Positions 1 to 7,551 are shown, numbered from the stretch's first letter. The stretch is DNA of 10,781 nt from Candidatus Kerfeldbacteria bacterium RIFOXYC2_FULL_38_9 (GCA_001818355.1 MHKJ01000007.1:1-10781); one strand, 5' to 3'. Translations and numbers: made by a program. The notes: generated by a model from the letters alone, not told the origin.

Positions 1-48
1 ATATTATAAATTACCTCTAAAAAACCACGACGTTTATGTACCTTATGC

Positions 49-111
49 CTAAAACTCTCGGTCGCGGTCGGTAATAGTAAAATCATTGTGGCATTGGGTG
101 CATTGGGACAT
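49..111 (-). pseudogene. Fifth cysteine-rich paralog: N-terminal 20 codons, broken by a TAG stop
   Basis: From the ATG at 111 the minus strand reads MSQCTQCH, then a segment ending TITDRDREF, then TAG at 51-49. This matches the opening of the cysteine-rich paralogs starting at 3602 and 6340 (MPxCKQC..FEITDRDREFY), including the first CxxC of the zinc ribbon. Positions 50-75 are identical over 26 bases to 6279-6304. The stop sits exactly where the paralogs have the tyrosine of REFY, so one base change (TAT to TAG) explains it. Beyond the stop I see no further similarity in the 48 bases left, and two more in-frame stops follow. It is either a decayed copy continuing past the left edge or a truncated remnant. 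A frame shift after REF would stay open to the edge, reading FRHKVHKRRGFLEVIYN, but this shows no clear family match. Confidence 0.65.
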
Positions 112-135
112 ATTGTTAAACTAATGATATTGTTT

Positions 136-312
136 TTATTTTAGCATATAATCTCTGTACCGACTATGTATATTTTTTAGTTTTTTTGCCAGCTCTATTT
201 TGTTAATGGCAACAACATTTAGCTCATCAAGCGATAAAGACAAAGTAGCGCGGGCAATTGAATAAAGAGTATTTATCTTCTTAATATACCTCTTTCTGAT
301 AACATTCTTCAC
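136..312 (-). CDS. Possible small 58-aa ORF or gene remnant overlapping the 3' end of paralog A
   Basis: A frame one base ahead of the preceding gene is open from a GTG at 312 to a TAA at 138-136. It overlaps the last 32 bases of the cysteine-rich gene that ends at 281. The part outside the overlap reads like ordinary protein (for example SIARATLSLSLDELNVV, then IELAKKLKNIHSRYRDYMLK), basic and helix-prone, with no cysteines. I do not recognise it. It could be a small translationally coupled gene, a remnant of a longer gene, or chance. No ribosome binding site supports the GTG, and the first ATG in frame (147) lies only three codons from the end. The stretch 112-280 otherwise holds only a weak 6-bp inverted repeat (186-191 with 207-212) that falls inside this frame. 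Confidence 0.22.
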   Translation of the reverse strand: MKNVIRKRYIKKINTLYSIARATLSLSLDELNVVAINKIELAKKLKNIHSRYRDYMLK

Positions 313-1930
313 AATACACTATCTCCGGTCGGTCGGGAGCGTAAGTGGTTTGAATTTTTTTCTGACACTTGGCACACTGTCTATTAAATAAAATTTTAGG
401 GTTACGGTTTTTTTGACGAGCTTGATCACGACAATAAAAACACAGATCTGGAATTGGCATGTTTAATTTTTTATAGAGCACCAACTCTTGCGGGATAATT
501 TTATAGTTACGCTCACATTTTTGGCAAGTAAAAATTTTCTTACATATTGATCCATCTACTTGTGTTATATTTTTTGATATCTCTTCTCTTGTAATATTGC
601 CCCTACCTTTAGGAAAAGGAATATCTTCCTTCCACCCGTAACCATGCTTAACAGCCGCTTCTTTAGAAAGCGGATAGTACTCGTCAATCACAGTTTCGTT
701 ATAAGAAAACGGTGATGTGCTTGGTGGAAAAAAATCTCCCCACTCTTTAGTGTCTTTCATGTGAACAACGATTTTGGGAAACAATATCTGATATTCTTCT
801 TTTGTATACTGCTTATTTAAAATACAATATTGCTTACCAGATAAATTAACACAACCGAACAAATCATGCGCGTTCATTATTTGATCTGAATAATAGACAT
901 CATAGACATTAGTATTAACATGCTTAGAAAAAAATATGCGTGACGTTTGTAAACCAGTATCATAAACTTGATATAACAATTCAGCAAAACCCGTTACAAA
1001 ACAATCTAAACTATCTTTTATAGAACCAACGGAAACTATACAATTCTGACAATTTTCACCAGCCTGTAATTGATAACAATTATTACAATTAGCACAACCA
1101 ATCAATTCATCACCGCTGGAATTTTCGCATTTTTTTTGTCGTACGTTTCGATTTGGGCTTTGCTTAATAATTTGTTGATATTTTTCCAATTGCTGTTTTT
1201 GGAAATGCTCATCACTATAAAATTTAACTAAAAAATTATTATATTCTTCTTGGCTAACTTGTATATTAAAAAGATAATAATTTTTATTTCTTAAATTAAC
1301 ACACCCAAAACAATTTGTGCAATTTAAACAATCTTTCAAATAAAATGAATCTGTACACTTATAACAATATAAACAATGCTGTAAACCATAGCTTTTCTCA
1401 CAACAGACACAATCATATGACAATTCTACATCAATACAATTTAATAAATCACTACTATCTTTTGTGTTTTGACAATCAACACTATAAAATGTATTTTCAC
1501 ACTCATACCCACCCAACAATATATAACAATTCTTACAAAAAGATGCCTGATTAATATAATCAGAATTTTCACATTGATCAACAGTTAAAGCTAGGTGTGG
1601 TGTTTTTGGTTTAAGCTCAAAATATTGTTCAAAAAATGGGCGGTTAAAATCAAAGTCTTTACCATATTCTATGGCATCCCAATCTTTGTTGTACCAACAG
1701 TTTGGGCAATAAACAATATATTGACTGCTGACATTATAGACAGATAGTATCTCTTTGTGACATTTATCACATTTTCTGGCATACAAAACTTTTTCATTAC
1801 GATGAATCATTAAATGTCGCATGCGGCATTGAGGACAATAACGCGATTTTGGTAAATTTAATTTCTCCAAAAATTTAAGCTCATCTTTAGAAAAATCGTA
1901 TTCAGCATGACATTCTTGGCAATATGGCAT
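281..1930 (-). CDS. Cysteine-rich multi-zinc-ribbon protein, paralog A (549 aa)
   Basis: Function unknown. I count about 42 cysteines in 549 residues. Residues 1-80 form two CxxC...CxxC zinc ribbons (C4/C7 with C32/C35; C54/C57 with C75/C78); the first resembles the Pfam zf-trcl 'probable zinc-ribbon' type. YGKDFDFNRPFFEQ follows at 89-102. Residues 119-230 and 268-380 are two Cys/Tyr-rich blocks that align with each other (KDS at 157 and 305, FGCVNL at 208 and 358, each followed by an EEY motif). HMKDTKEWGDFFP lies at 390-402. A second double ribbon (C469/C472, C497/C500, C519/C522, C540/C543) closes the protein, exactly 465 residues after the first. No signal peptide or membrane segment is visible, so it is probably cytoplasmic. 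It lies 22 bp (A and T only) after paralog B and shows no promoter of its own, so it is probably last in that operon. The ATG at 1930 gives the family's MPxCxxC start; no Shine-Dalgarno is seen. Confidence 0.9.
   Translation of the reverse strand: MPYCQECHAEYDFSKDELKFLEKLNLPKSRYCPQCRMRHLMIHRNEKVLYARKCDKCHKEILSVYNVSSQYIVYCPNCWYNKDWDAIEYGKDFDFNRPFFEQYFELKPKTPHLALTVDQCENSDYINQASFCKNCYILLGGYECENTFYSVDCQNTKDSSDLLNCIDVELSYDCVCCEKSYGLQHCLYCYKCTDSFYLKDCLNCTNCFGCVNLRNKNYYLFNIQVSQEEYNNFLVKFYSDEHFQKQQLEKYQQIIKQSPNRNVRQKKCENSSGDELIGCANCNNCYQLQAGENCQNCIVSVGSIKDSLDCFVTGFAELLYQVYDTGLQTSRIFFSKHVNTNVYDVYYSDQIMNAHDLFGCVNLSGKQYCILNKQYTKEEYQILFPKIVVHMKDTKEWGDFFPPSTSPFSYNETVIDEYYPLSKEAAVKHGYGWKEDIPFPKGRGNITREEISKNITQVDGSICKKIFTCQKCERNYKIIPQELVLYKKLNMPIPDLCFYCRDQARQKNRNPKILFNRQCAKCQKKIQTTYAPDRPEIVYCEECYQKEVY
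309..367. repeat. 59-bp perfect direct repeat, copy 1 (3' end of paralog A)
   Basis: Identical base for base to 4731-4789 in the 3' end of paralog C. It encodes the end of the last zinc ribbon, KIQTTYAPDRPEIVYCEE. Immediately on its upstream coding side (368 onward) the two genes diverge at once in both DNA and protein. Neighbouring pieces of the same 3' end match other copies: 281-304 equals 1953-1976 (paralog B, 24 bp) and 300-331 equals 7625-7656 (paralog D, 32 bp), giving a mosaic look. Confidence 0.9.
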
Positions 1931-1952
1931 TATTAAAAAAAATTAATAATTT

Positions 1953-3602
1953 TTAATATACCTCTTTCTGATAACACTCCGCGCAATACACGATTTCTTG
2001 GCGATCGGGAGCATATGGTGATTTTACATTTTTTTGACATTTTTGGCAGAAGCGATTAAAAAGTTCGTATGGCAAAACCATTTTATTTCTTCTATTATAC
2101 CGACAATTAGAACAAAAATGCGGAATTGGCAGTTGCTTTTTTCTATAAAACTCTAGCTCTTGTGGTACAATTTTATAATTATGCTTACAGATTTCGCATT
2201 CCAACACTTCTTTTAAAAGACTATTATCAACGTCGTTAATAGATTTTGGCACATCGCTGAATAACAAAGTTGTCTTCCCGCGCACCCCTGCATTTTCGTC
2301 TCTCCATTGCCATCCATTTTGTTTAACCGAGGGTTTGTTTAATGAAAAAAAATCCATAGCTTCAGTTTCGTTATAACCAAATGGGCTATACTTGGGAGGA
2401 AAAAATTTACCCCATTCTCCTGTTTTTTTCATATGAGTAATAACTTTTGGTAACATTTTCTTATATTCCTCTTCTGTATATTGTTTATTCAAAATACAAT
2501 ACTCACTTTTTTTTAAATTTACACAACCAAAGCAATTTGAAACGTCGCGACAATAATCTAAATAAAAAGAATTTTGGCAATCCCAGGTAAATTTACAGTA
2601 ATGACAATTATATAAATTTAAACCACAGGTAAAATGGGAAGACAATTCTCCGCCGCCGCCATAACCCTCATAACAATCTTTTGTAAATCCATTACCTCCA
2701 GTTGCAGACATGTGGCGACAATTCTCGCTGTTTAAAGCATCAAAACAACTATCACAATTTTTAGAATTTAAAATCTCATCACCTAAACAATCTTCACTTT
2801 TTTCAATCTTAGCATAAAGATGAGGAAATTTTAATTCAAAATCATGTAAAGTTTTTATTGCCTCTTGCGTTTTTTGCCAACTTGAAAAAATTTCTGCGCT
2901 TTTTTTCTCGTACTCTTCTTTGGAACATGGTTTGTTAAAAATATGATATTCTTTATTACGTAAATTCACACAAAATAAACAATTAGAACAATTGTTACAA
3001 AAAGAACAAAAATCACAATCAGTTAATTTTTTAGATTGAATACAATAATTACAGTTATAACAATCGCTTAAACGAAAACCCTCGTAGCACAATTGACTAT
3101 CATAAGCACAATAGACATCACAACAATTATTGCAACCCATGGTCCAAAAAGAATAATAAACATCTTCACAACTCTCATAAACCACAGATGACATATAACA
3201 ATTCTTTACCCCGAGCGAATTACAGGTATAATCAGAATTCTCATTATCACCACTCATCATGTAAAGACTGGGTACTTTTTGTGATAATCCATACCATTGT
3301 TCAAAAAATGAACGATTAAAATCAAAATCCTGACCGTAATCTTTGGCACTCCATTCATCAGCCCACCAGCATTTTTCGCAATAAACTGGATACAGTTTAT
3401 CTTGAGCATAAATACTAATAATATCTTTGTGACACTTATCACACTGTCGTTTATAAAATGTTCTGCTATTGCGAAAAGCTAAAAAAGTTTGAAAATAACA
3501 CTGGTGACAAATAGTGCTTTCTGGCACACCCATTTTTTGATAAAATTCTCGGTCGCGGTCGGTGATTTCAAAGTTGGTTTGGCATTGTTTACAAGTTGGC
3601 AT
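1953..3602 (-). CDS. Cysteine-rich multi-zinc-ribbon protein, paralog B (549 aa)
   Basis: Function unknown. This is the most cysteine-rich of the four copies, about 46 of 549 residues by hand count. The N-terminal double ribbon (C4/C7, C32/C35, C54/C57, C75/C78) and C-terminal double ribbon (C469/C472, C497/C500, C519/C522, C540/C543) are both complete. YGQDFDFNRSFFEQ is at 89-102. The first repeat block (121-231) is dense in CxxC pairs, such as CYNCNYC at 181-187 and CNNCSNC at 202-208, and ends FCVNLRNKEYHIFNK. The second block (270-380) holds a glycine-rich turn (GYGGGGE) and ends CFGCVNLKKSEYCILNKQY. No signal peptide or membrane segment is seen. It starts 21 bp downstream of the winged-helix/PRTase gene and is probably co-transcribed with it and with paralog A. 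The ATG at 3602 is preceded by no Shine-Dalgarno; it is chosen because MPxCKQC is the shared family start. Confidence 0.9.
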   Translation of the reverse strand: MPTCKQCQTNFEITDRDREFYQKMGVPESTICHQCYFQTFLAFRNSRTFYKRQCDKCHKDIISIYAQDKLYPVYCEKCWWADEWSAKDYGQDFDFNRSFFEQWYGLSQKVPSLYMMSGDNENSDYTCNSLGVKNCYMSSVVYESCEDVYYSFWTMGCNNCCDVYCAYDSQLCYEGFRLSDCYNCNYCIQSKKLTDCDFCSFCNNCSNCLFCVNLRNKEYHIFNKPCSKEEYEKKSAEIFSSWQKTQEAIKTLHDFELKFPHLYAKIEKSEDCLGDEILNSKNCDSCFDALNSENCRHMSATGGNGFTKDCYEGYGGGGELSSHFTCGLNLYNCHYCKFTWDCQNSFYLDYCRDVSNCFGCVNLKKSEYCILNKQYTEEEYKKMLPKVITHMKKTGEWGKFFPPKYSPFGYNETEAMDFFSLNKPSVKQNGWQWRDENAGVRGKTTLLFSDVPKSINDVDNSLLKEVLECEICKHNYKIVPQELEFYRKKQLPIPHFCSNCRYNRRNKMVLPYELFNRFCQKCQKNVKSPYAPDRQEIVYCAECYQKEVY

Positions 3603-3623
3603 ATGGATAAATTAACGTTTTAA

Positions 3624-4604
3624 CTAAACCTCACTGATTATATCAAAACCTTTAAAACTACCGGTAATAGCTAAACCTATAATCTTTCCGGTGCAAAGTT
3701 TTTGTTTTCTGATTTTTTTTGCTGTTTCGTTGAGTGTTGCACCAGAACCAACAGCATCATCTATTAAAAGAATATTGGTAAATTTTCTTTTATCTGTAAC
3801 ATAAATGGTTTGCTTGGCGTTTTCAATTCTATCCTCTTTTTTAGTTAATGATTTTTGAGGCACCGCCACGTCATTAATAATTTTTTCAATAGATAAAATA
3901 TCTTTTTTTATTTGCAATTGCCTTTGTAACACATGAATAAATTGCACTTCTCGCTTAACTGTAGGCGGAATAAAACCAACAACGTCAATCCGATATTTTT
4001 TTATTATTTTATTCACTTTTGGTTTAATGTCAATAATCAAATTTTTCATCAGTTGTTTATTCTGACTTTGTTTGGCATACAACAGCATTTGACCCAATTT
4101 TGTTTTACCAAATCTTTCAATGCTGTAAAAATCCAGATAAAAAAGAAGATCAAGGTAGACGCTATCAAAAGTTTTGGTAATTTTTTCTAAACCATTAATG
4201 ATATTATCAGCTGTTTTATAAGCATCATATTTTTCTAAAGTTTGAATATATTCAACTGCTGTCTTTTTAAATGGTTGGTTGGTTTTTGTACACCAATATG
4301 AAAACCCCTCTATTCCATTATGAATTTTTCCATCAGCGGTTATATTTAAATATCTTGTTTCAATGATTTTGCTTTGCTCTTGAGGAAGTGCGGTGATTAT
4401 TATCTTTGGTTTGGTTGTCTTTAAAACATAAAAGACTTTTGGTGCTTTACCAATTTTGGCTAATTTTTCTTTTTCAACTAATTTTTTTAGTTGCTTATAA
4501 GTGCCTTGCCAAGAAATACCCAAATAATCCGACAGTTCAGTTGCGGATGCCTGCTGTTTATCTTGAATATATTTAAGAATTTTTTGAGCCGTGTTACTGG
4601 TCAT
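3624..4604 (-). CDS. Winged-helix DNA-binding / ComF-like phosphoribosyltransferase fusion (326 aa)
   Basis: Likely a regulator or PRPP-responsive enzyme; no substrate can be assigned. Residues about 5-60 look like a winged helix-turn-helix (QKILKYIQ, then ATELSDYLGISWQGTYKQLKKLVE as its helices, broken here only for description). Residues about 80-200 are a helical region I do not recognise. Residues about 205-320 resemble the ComF-type PRTase fold: IDVVGFIPP, then Q250..L253....R259..N262, then the PRPP loop LLIDDAVGSGATLNE at 279-293. The acidic pair and SGAT loop are intact, so nucleotide or PRPP binding is plausible. Bacillus PurR also joins a winged helix to a PRTase domain; that is an analogy, not an assignment. 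It heads a unit with paralogs B and A. The ATG at 4604 lies at the predicted transcription start, suggesting a leaderless message, and the palindrome overlapping the promoter could be an operator, possibly its own. Confidence 0.82.
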   Translation of the reverse strand: MTSNTAQKILKYIQDKQQASATELSDYLGISWQGTYKQLKKLVEKEKLAKIGKAPKVFYVLKTTKPKIIITALPQEQSKIIETRYLNITADGKIHNGIEGFSYWCTKTNQPFKKTAVEYIQTLEKYDAYKTADNIINGLEKITKTFDSVYLDLLFYLDFYSIERFGKTKLGQMLLYAKQSQNKQLMKNLIIDIKPKVNKIIKKYRIDVVGFIPPTVKREVQFIHVLQRQLQIKKDILSIEKIINDVAVPQKSLTKKEDRIENAKQTIYVTDKRKFTNILLIDDAVGSGATLNETAKKIRKQKLCTGKIIGLAITGSFKGFDIISEV

Positions 4605-4610
4605 AAGTAT

Positions 4611-4639
4611 ATGGTATATAGTTTATAGTTAACTGTCAA
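4611..4639 (-). promoter_or_regulatory. Sigma70-type promoter for the winged-helix/PRTase-paralog B-paralog A unit
   Basis: On the minus strand a perfect TTGACA (4639-4634) is followed, after a 17-base spacer, by TACCAT (4616-4611), a 4/6 match to TATAAT. A 15-base spacer to TATACC is the alternative. The predicted start of transcription falls at or within a few bases of the ATG at 4604, so the mRNA would be leaderless or nearly so. This fits the absence of a Shine-Dalgarno sequence. Confidence 0.6.
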
Positions 4640-4650
4640 CCATAAACTAT
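4618..4650. repeat. 33-bp imperfect palindrome overlapping the promoter (putative operator)
   Basis: Outer arms ATAGTTTAT (4618-4626) and ATAAACTAT (4642-4650) are perfect 9-bp inverted repeats. Pairing continues inward through the centre with two mismatches (G-T pairs in RNA). The element covers the -35 box and most of the spacer, which is where a repressor would block transcription. The adjacent winged-helix protein is the obvious candidate binder, by inference only. Confidence 0.6.
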
Positions 4651-4651
4651 G

Positions 4652-4677
4652 TATTTTTGCTAATTTTGGTAAAAATA
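4652..4677. repeat. AT-rich inverted repeat after paralog C (weak terminator candidate)
   Basis: TATTTTT and AAAAATA form 7-bp arms around a short loop, with one more C-G pair next to the loop after a mismatch. It begins 25 bases after the TAG of paralog C. The stem is almost pure A/T and would be weak, so a terminator role is only possible. Confidence 0.2.
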
Positions 4678-4702
4678 TAAAACATCATCACACATTAATC
4701 CC

Positions 4703-6340
4703 CTAATACACCTCTTTCCGATAGCACTCCTCACAATACACTATCTCCGGTCGGTCGGGAGCGTAAGTGGTTTGAATTTTTTTCTGACATTTGTCGCAAG
4801 TGCTATTAGTAAGCGATTCAATTCCATAAGCAACCATGCGTCTAGCAAAGCGGCAGTCTGGGCACTTGTGTGGAATAGGAATTCCCTGTTTTTGATAAAA
4901 ATCTAATTCCTGTTTGATAATCTTATAATTTTTACCACATTCAGCACAGCCCAAAACCTCTTGAATTATATCCCGAGCAACATCGTTAATACAATCTGGT
5001 ATGGCAACAGTTTTAATAGTTTCCTTACCATAAGTACCACCAATATTATCTTTCCACAGCCAGCCCTCAGTTATGGTTTCTTCTTTTGTTTTAGAAAAAA
5101 ACTGAATTGATAACGCTTCATTAAAAGCAAACGGTGCAATCTTTGAAGGAAAAAACTCACCAAATTCACCGGTCTCCCTCATGTGTGCAATAATCCTTGG
5201 AACCAATTCGTTGTACTTCTTTTCTGAATACTGTTTGTTTAAAATACAATGTTTGAGTTTTGGTGCTGAAACAGAACCAAACATATAATCAGAGTGAATA
5301 CAAGTTGAGCTATAGTAGGAAAAGTTAGTCCAGGCAGAAATCGAACAAAACAAACTTCGATTTGAAAAAGCCCCAGACACATTTTCATAGAGTAGTTCGC
5401 TATCTTGATGCATGTTGCAATCCATACAATCTTTCATGTTTTCAAACTCATAAAGATATTGCAAATTCTCACCTTTTTCACCGCTTCTACATTCAGTACA
5501 GTTGTCACAGTTAAATAAATAGTCACCAGTTGAATTGAATGCATTTTTATTATGACTCGCCTTGTGTGGTAGTGTTATAAAAAATTTCGTAGACTTTTTT
5601 TTAAATTCTTCTCTGCCACTACAAGATCGTAATTTCTCTTTTACTACTGCAATTTCTGTATCTGTTGCGGGCTTATTAAAAATCTGATTTTCTTTGTTAT
5701 TTAAATTTTTGCAACCAAAGCAATTTATACAATTTTTGCAATTTTCCAAGAAAAAAGAATCAGTACAATTTTCAGAATCCTGAACGTGCTGTGTATTGTA
5801 ACAATTGACACTATTAATTAGTTCATAACTCAACTGGCATGCCTTGCTACGAAAAACATCTGCACATTCTTTATTTTGAAACGACCAGCGCGAGTACATT
5901 GTTTTCTCACTCTCCCATGACGCAAAACACAAATAGCAATCTTTACTATGACCAATGCAGTTGGAGTAGTCACAATTTTCATTCCCCTCTGAAACAGTGT
6001 TAAGTTGTGGAGTTTTTTTCATTAGTTCGTCAAACTGCTCGAAAAACGGCCTGTTAAAATCGAAATCTTGCCCATACCGCAGTGGGTTCCATTTGTCAGA
6101 ATAGTAGCATTGCACGCACACGCTCTGATACGGACCATTAGCATCATAAGAACTGATTATCTGCTTGTTACAAAGCACACATTTTACTTGATACAAAGTA
6201 CGTTCATTGCGCCATAACAAACGTCTAATTTGTCGACATTCTGGACACCAAGTTGGTGCGGGTACATCAATTTTCTCATAAAACTCTCGGTCGCGGTCGG
6301 TAATTTCAAATTGACTGTGACATTGTTTACAGTTTGGCAT
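4703..6340 (-). CDS. Cysteine-rich multi-zinc-ribbon protein, paralog C (545 aa)
   Basis: Function unknown. About 38 of 545 residues are cysteine. The N-terminal double ribbon has C4/C7, C32/C35, C54/C57 and C75/C78; the C-terminal one has C465/C468, C493/C496, C515/C518 and C536/C539, a constant offset of 461. YGQDFDFNRPFFEQ is at 89-102. The first block ends CINCFGCKNLNNK (204-216). The second block is poorer in cysteine, and its end element reads FGSVSAP instead of FGCVNL, so that cysteine is lost here; HCILNKQY follows. The 4-residue shortening relative to the other copies lies between about 240 and 385. It starts 11 bp after the AAA ATPase stop, so the two are probably co-transcribed. 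No Shine-Dalgarno, signal peptide or membrane segment is seen. Its last 59-bp block is identical to that of paralog A, and its first codons match the broken fifth copy. Confidence 0.9.
   Translation of the reverse strand: MPNCKQCHSQFEITDRDREFYEKIDVPAPTWCPECRQIRRLLWRNERTLYQVKCVLCNKQIISSYDANGPYQSVCVQCYYSDKWNPLRYGQDFDFNRPFFEQFDELMKKTPQLNTVSEGNENCDYSNCIGHSKDCYLCFASWESEKTMYSRWSFQNKECADVFRSKACQLSYELINSVNCYNTQHVQDSENCTDSFFLENCKNCINCFGCKNLNNKENQIFNKPATDTEIAVVKEKLRSCSGREEFKKKSTKFFITLPHKASHNKNAFNSTGDYLFNCDNCTECRSGEKGENLQYLYEFENMKDCMDCNMHQDSELLYENVSGAFSNRSLFCSISAWTNFSYYSSTCIHSDYMFGSVSAPKLKHCILNKQYSEKKYNELVPRIIAHMRETGEFGEFFPSKIAPFAFNEALSIQFFSKTKEETITEGWLWKDNIGGTYGKETIKTVAIPDCINDVARDIIQEVLGCAECGKNYKIIKQELDFYQKQGIPIPHKCPDCRFARRMVAYGIESLTNSTCDKCQKKIQTTYAPDRPEIVYCEECYRKEVY
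4731..4789. repeat. 59-bp perfect direct repeat, copy 2 (3' end of paralog C)
   Basis: Identical to 309-367 and 4,422 bases away from it. The bases on either side differ: 4790 is T where 368 is C, and 4730 is C where 308 is T. Synonymous positions are unchanged over 19 codons, unlike the rest of the two genes. Confidence 0.9.
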
Positions 6341-6351
6341 ATTTTTAAAAT

Positions 6352-7542
6352 TTAAATAAATTGTCCCAAAATAGTTTGCTCAAAATTAGGTAACCAATTT
6401 TTAGAAATTAAATATCCGTTGATTAATTTTAGGGTTGCTGTTTTCCTGTTTAAATTTACCACATCGCTTGGAGTTGCGGTAGTTTTTACTTCATAGGCTT
6501 GTTTTTTATCCACAATAAAATCAATTTCTCCTCCATTTTTAGTACGATAATAATTTAATTGTCCGTGGTGGTGTAACTGATTATAAATGGCGTTTTCCAA
6601 GAATTGTCCGTCGTTTAAATTAGCCATTATTTTCAAAATTCCGTTATCACAAAAATAAATCTTTTGCATACCAGAAACTTCTCGATCAACACTTTTACTA
6701 AACGGCGATAATAAATGGATAAAATAAGTGGCCTGTAAAAAAGAAAGATAAGAATAAACAGTAGTGCGGGTAATTTGTAATTCTTGAGAAATTTTTACCA
6801 AATCAAGTTGACTGCCAACTCTAGGTGCTAATAATAAGATTAAATCTCGTACTTTAGCATTTTTTTTATAATCCGCGAGTGCTAAAATTTCTTTTTGAAA
6901 ATAAGAACTAAAAATATCTTTTAATAATAATTCTTTTTGTTGTACATCTTTTTCTAACACCACCCTGGGAAAACCTCCCCAGGTTAAAAATTCTTCATAC
7001 AATTTATCAAATAATTCATACTCAACTTCTTTAATAGCGGTTTTTCTTTGTAACTTTTTAAACGTCCTCACATCCGCTTGCCTAAAAGTTAAAAATTCTT
7101 CGAAGTCTAAGGGAAACAATTCAAAAAGAATTTTTCGTCCAGCTAAACTTTCTGGAAATAAATTTTTTAAATAATAACTCGCTGAACCGGTTAAGATAAA
7201 TTTAATTTTGTAGTGATCGATCAAATATTTTACGATCTTGCTAATTTCGGGAAAAAATTGCACTTCGTCAACAAAAACATAAATACGCCTATGCTCATCT
7301 AATCTGCCAACATTAATAATATTTTGATAAATATCATTATAATCAATATCTTCAAATTGCTTTACATCCAAAGGATTTTCAAAATCAAACCAAACTTTAT
7401 TATTTGATAAGTCATTATATAACTTACGCAATAAAGTGGTTTTGCCACTACGACGCATACCAGTGACAATAATAGCCTGTTCATTATCAAATTGTGTTCT
7501 AATTTTCTCTTCTATTTTACGTTTAAAATACATAATGGACAT
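6352..7542 (-). CDS. AAA-type ATPase with DUF4143-like C-terminus (396 aa)
   Basis: A member of the broad ATP-binding family COG1373 (AAA domain plus DUF4143), whose cellular role is mostly undefined. With the ATG at 7542: Walker A GMRRSGKTT at 28-36, Walker B YVFVDEVQ at 88-95, a sensor-like TGSAS at 118-122, and WGGFP at 188-192. A helix-turn-helix-like stretch lies at about 245-272 (VKISQELQITRTTVYSYL). The end carries a PD-(D/E)XK-like signature, GGEIDF at 337-342 and EVK at 351-353, typical of these proteins. An in-frame TTG at 7596 would add 18 mostly hydrophobic residues, but that TTG is the first base triplet of the -35 box and lies upstream of the predicted transcript start, so I reject it. 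The ATG at 7533 (MYFKRKIEEK) is an equally good start. It is followed by paralog C after 11 bp. Confidence 0.87.
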   Translation of the reverse strand: MSIMYFKRKIEEKIRTQFDNEQAIIVTGMRRSGKTTLLRKLYNDLSNNKVWFDFENPLDVKQFEDIDYNDIYQNIINVGRLDEHRRIYVFVDEVQFFPEISKIVKYLIDHYKIKFILTGSASYYLKNLFPESLAGRKILFELFPLDFEEFLTFRQADVRTFKKLQRKTAIKEVEYELFDKLYEEFLTWGGFPRVVLEKDVQQKELLLKDIFSSYFQKEILALADYKKNAKVRDLILLLAPRVGSQLDLVKISQELQITRTTVYSYLSFLQATYFIHLLSPFSKSVDREVSGMQKIYFCDNGILKIMANLNDGQFLENAIYNQLHHHGQLNYYRTKNGGEIDFIVDKKQAYEVKTTATPSDVVNLNRKTATLKLINGYLISKNWLPNFEQTILGQFI

Positions 7543-7551
7543 TATTACTAC

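Noticed and set aside
2..52. Plus-strand frame open from the left edge ending ...NHDVYVPYA then TAA
   Set aside because: It looks protein-like and could be the 3' end of a convergent gene that truncated the fifth paralog, but sixteen codons are too few to support a call.
61..75. GC-rich CGGTCGGT-like motif found at both 5' and 3' ends of the paralogs as a recombination site
   Set aside because: The two occurrences encode different, non-homologous residues (DRDRE near the N-terminus, PDRPE near the C-terminus), so the likeness is probably a codon coincidence.
147..152. TATAAT hexamer on the plus strand
   Set aside because: No -35 element lies 16-18 bp upstream and no plus-strand gene follows.
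186..212. TTGCCA...TGGCAA inverted repeat as a terminator for paralog A
   Set aside because: Only 6-bp arms with a 15-base loop. On the minus strand the hairpin is followed by A residues, not T.
1315..1554. Plus-strand ORF rich in His, Asn and Tyr, antisense to paralog A (similar antisense or offset frames at 3257-3442, 3933-4190, 7899-8096, 8541-8744, 8916-9296, 9136-9360, 9845-10063)
   Set aside because: They are shadows of strongly supported minus-strand genes. Their odd compositions reflect the Cys/Asn/Tyr codons of the opposite strand, and none shows a start signal or a known motif.
1000..1560. Many short ACAAT/ACAATT repeats on the plus strand, resembling a degenerate repeat array
   Set aside because: They are the reverse complement of frequent cysteine, asparagine and isoleucine codons. 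There are no constant spacers or repeat lengths, so this is not CRISPR or a satellite.
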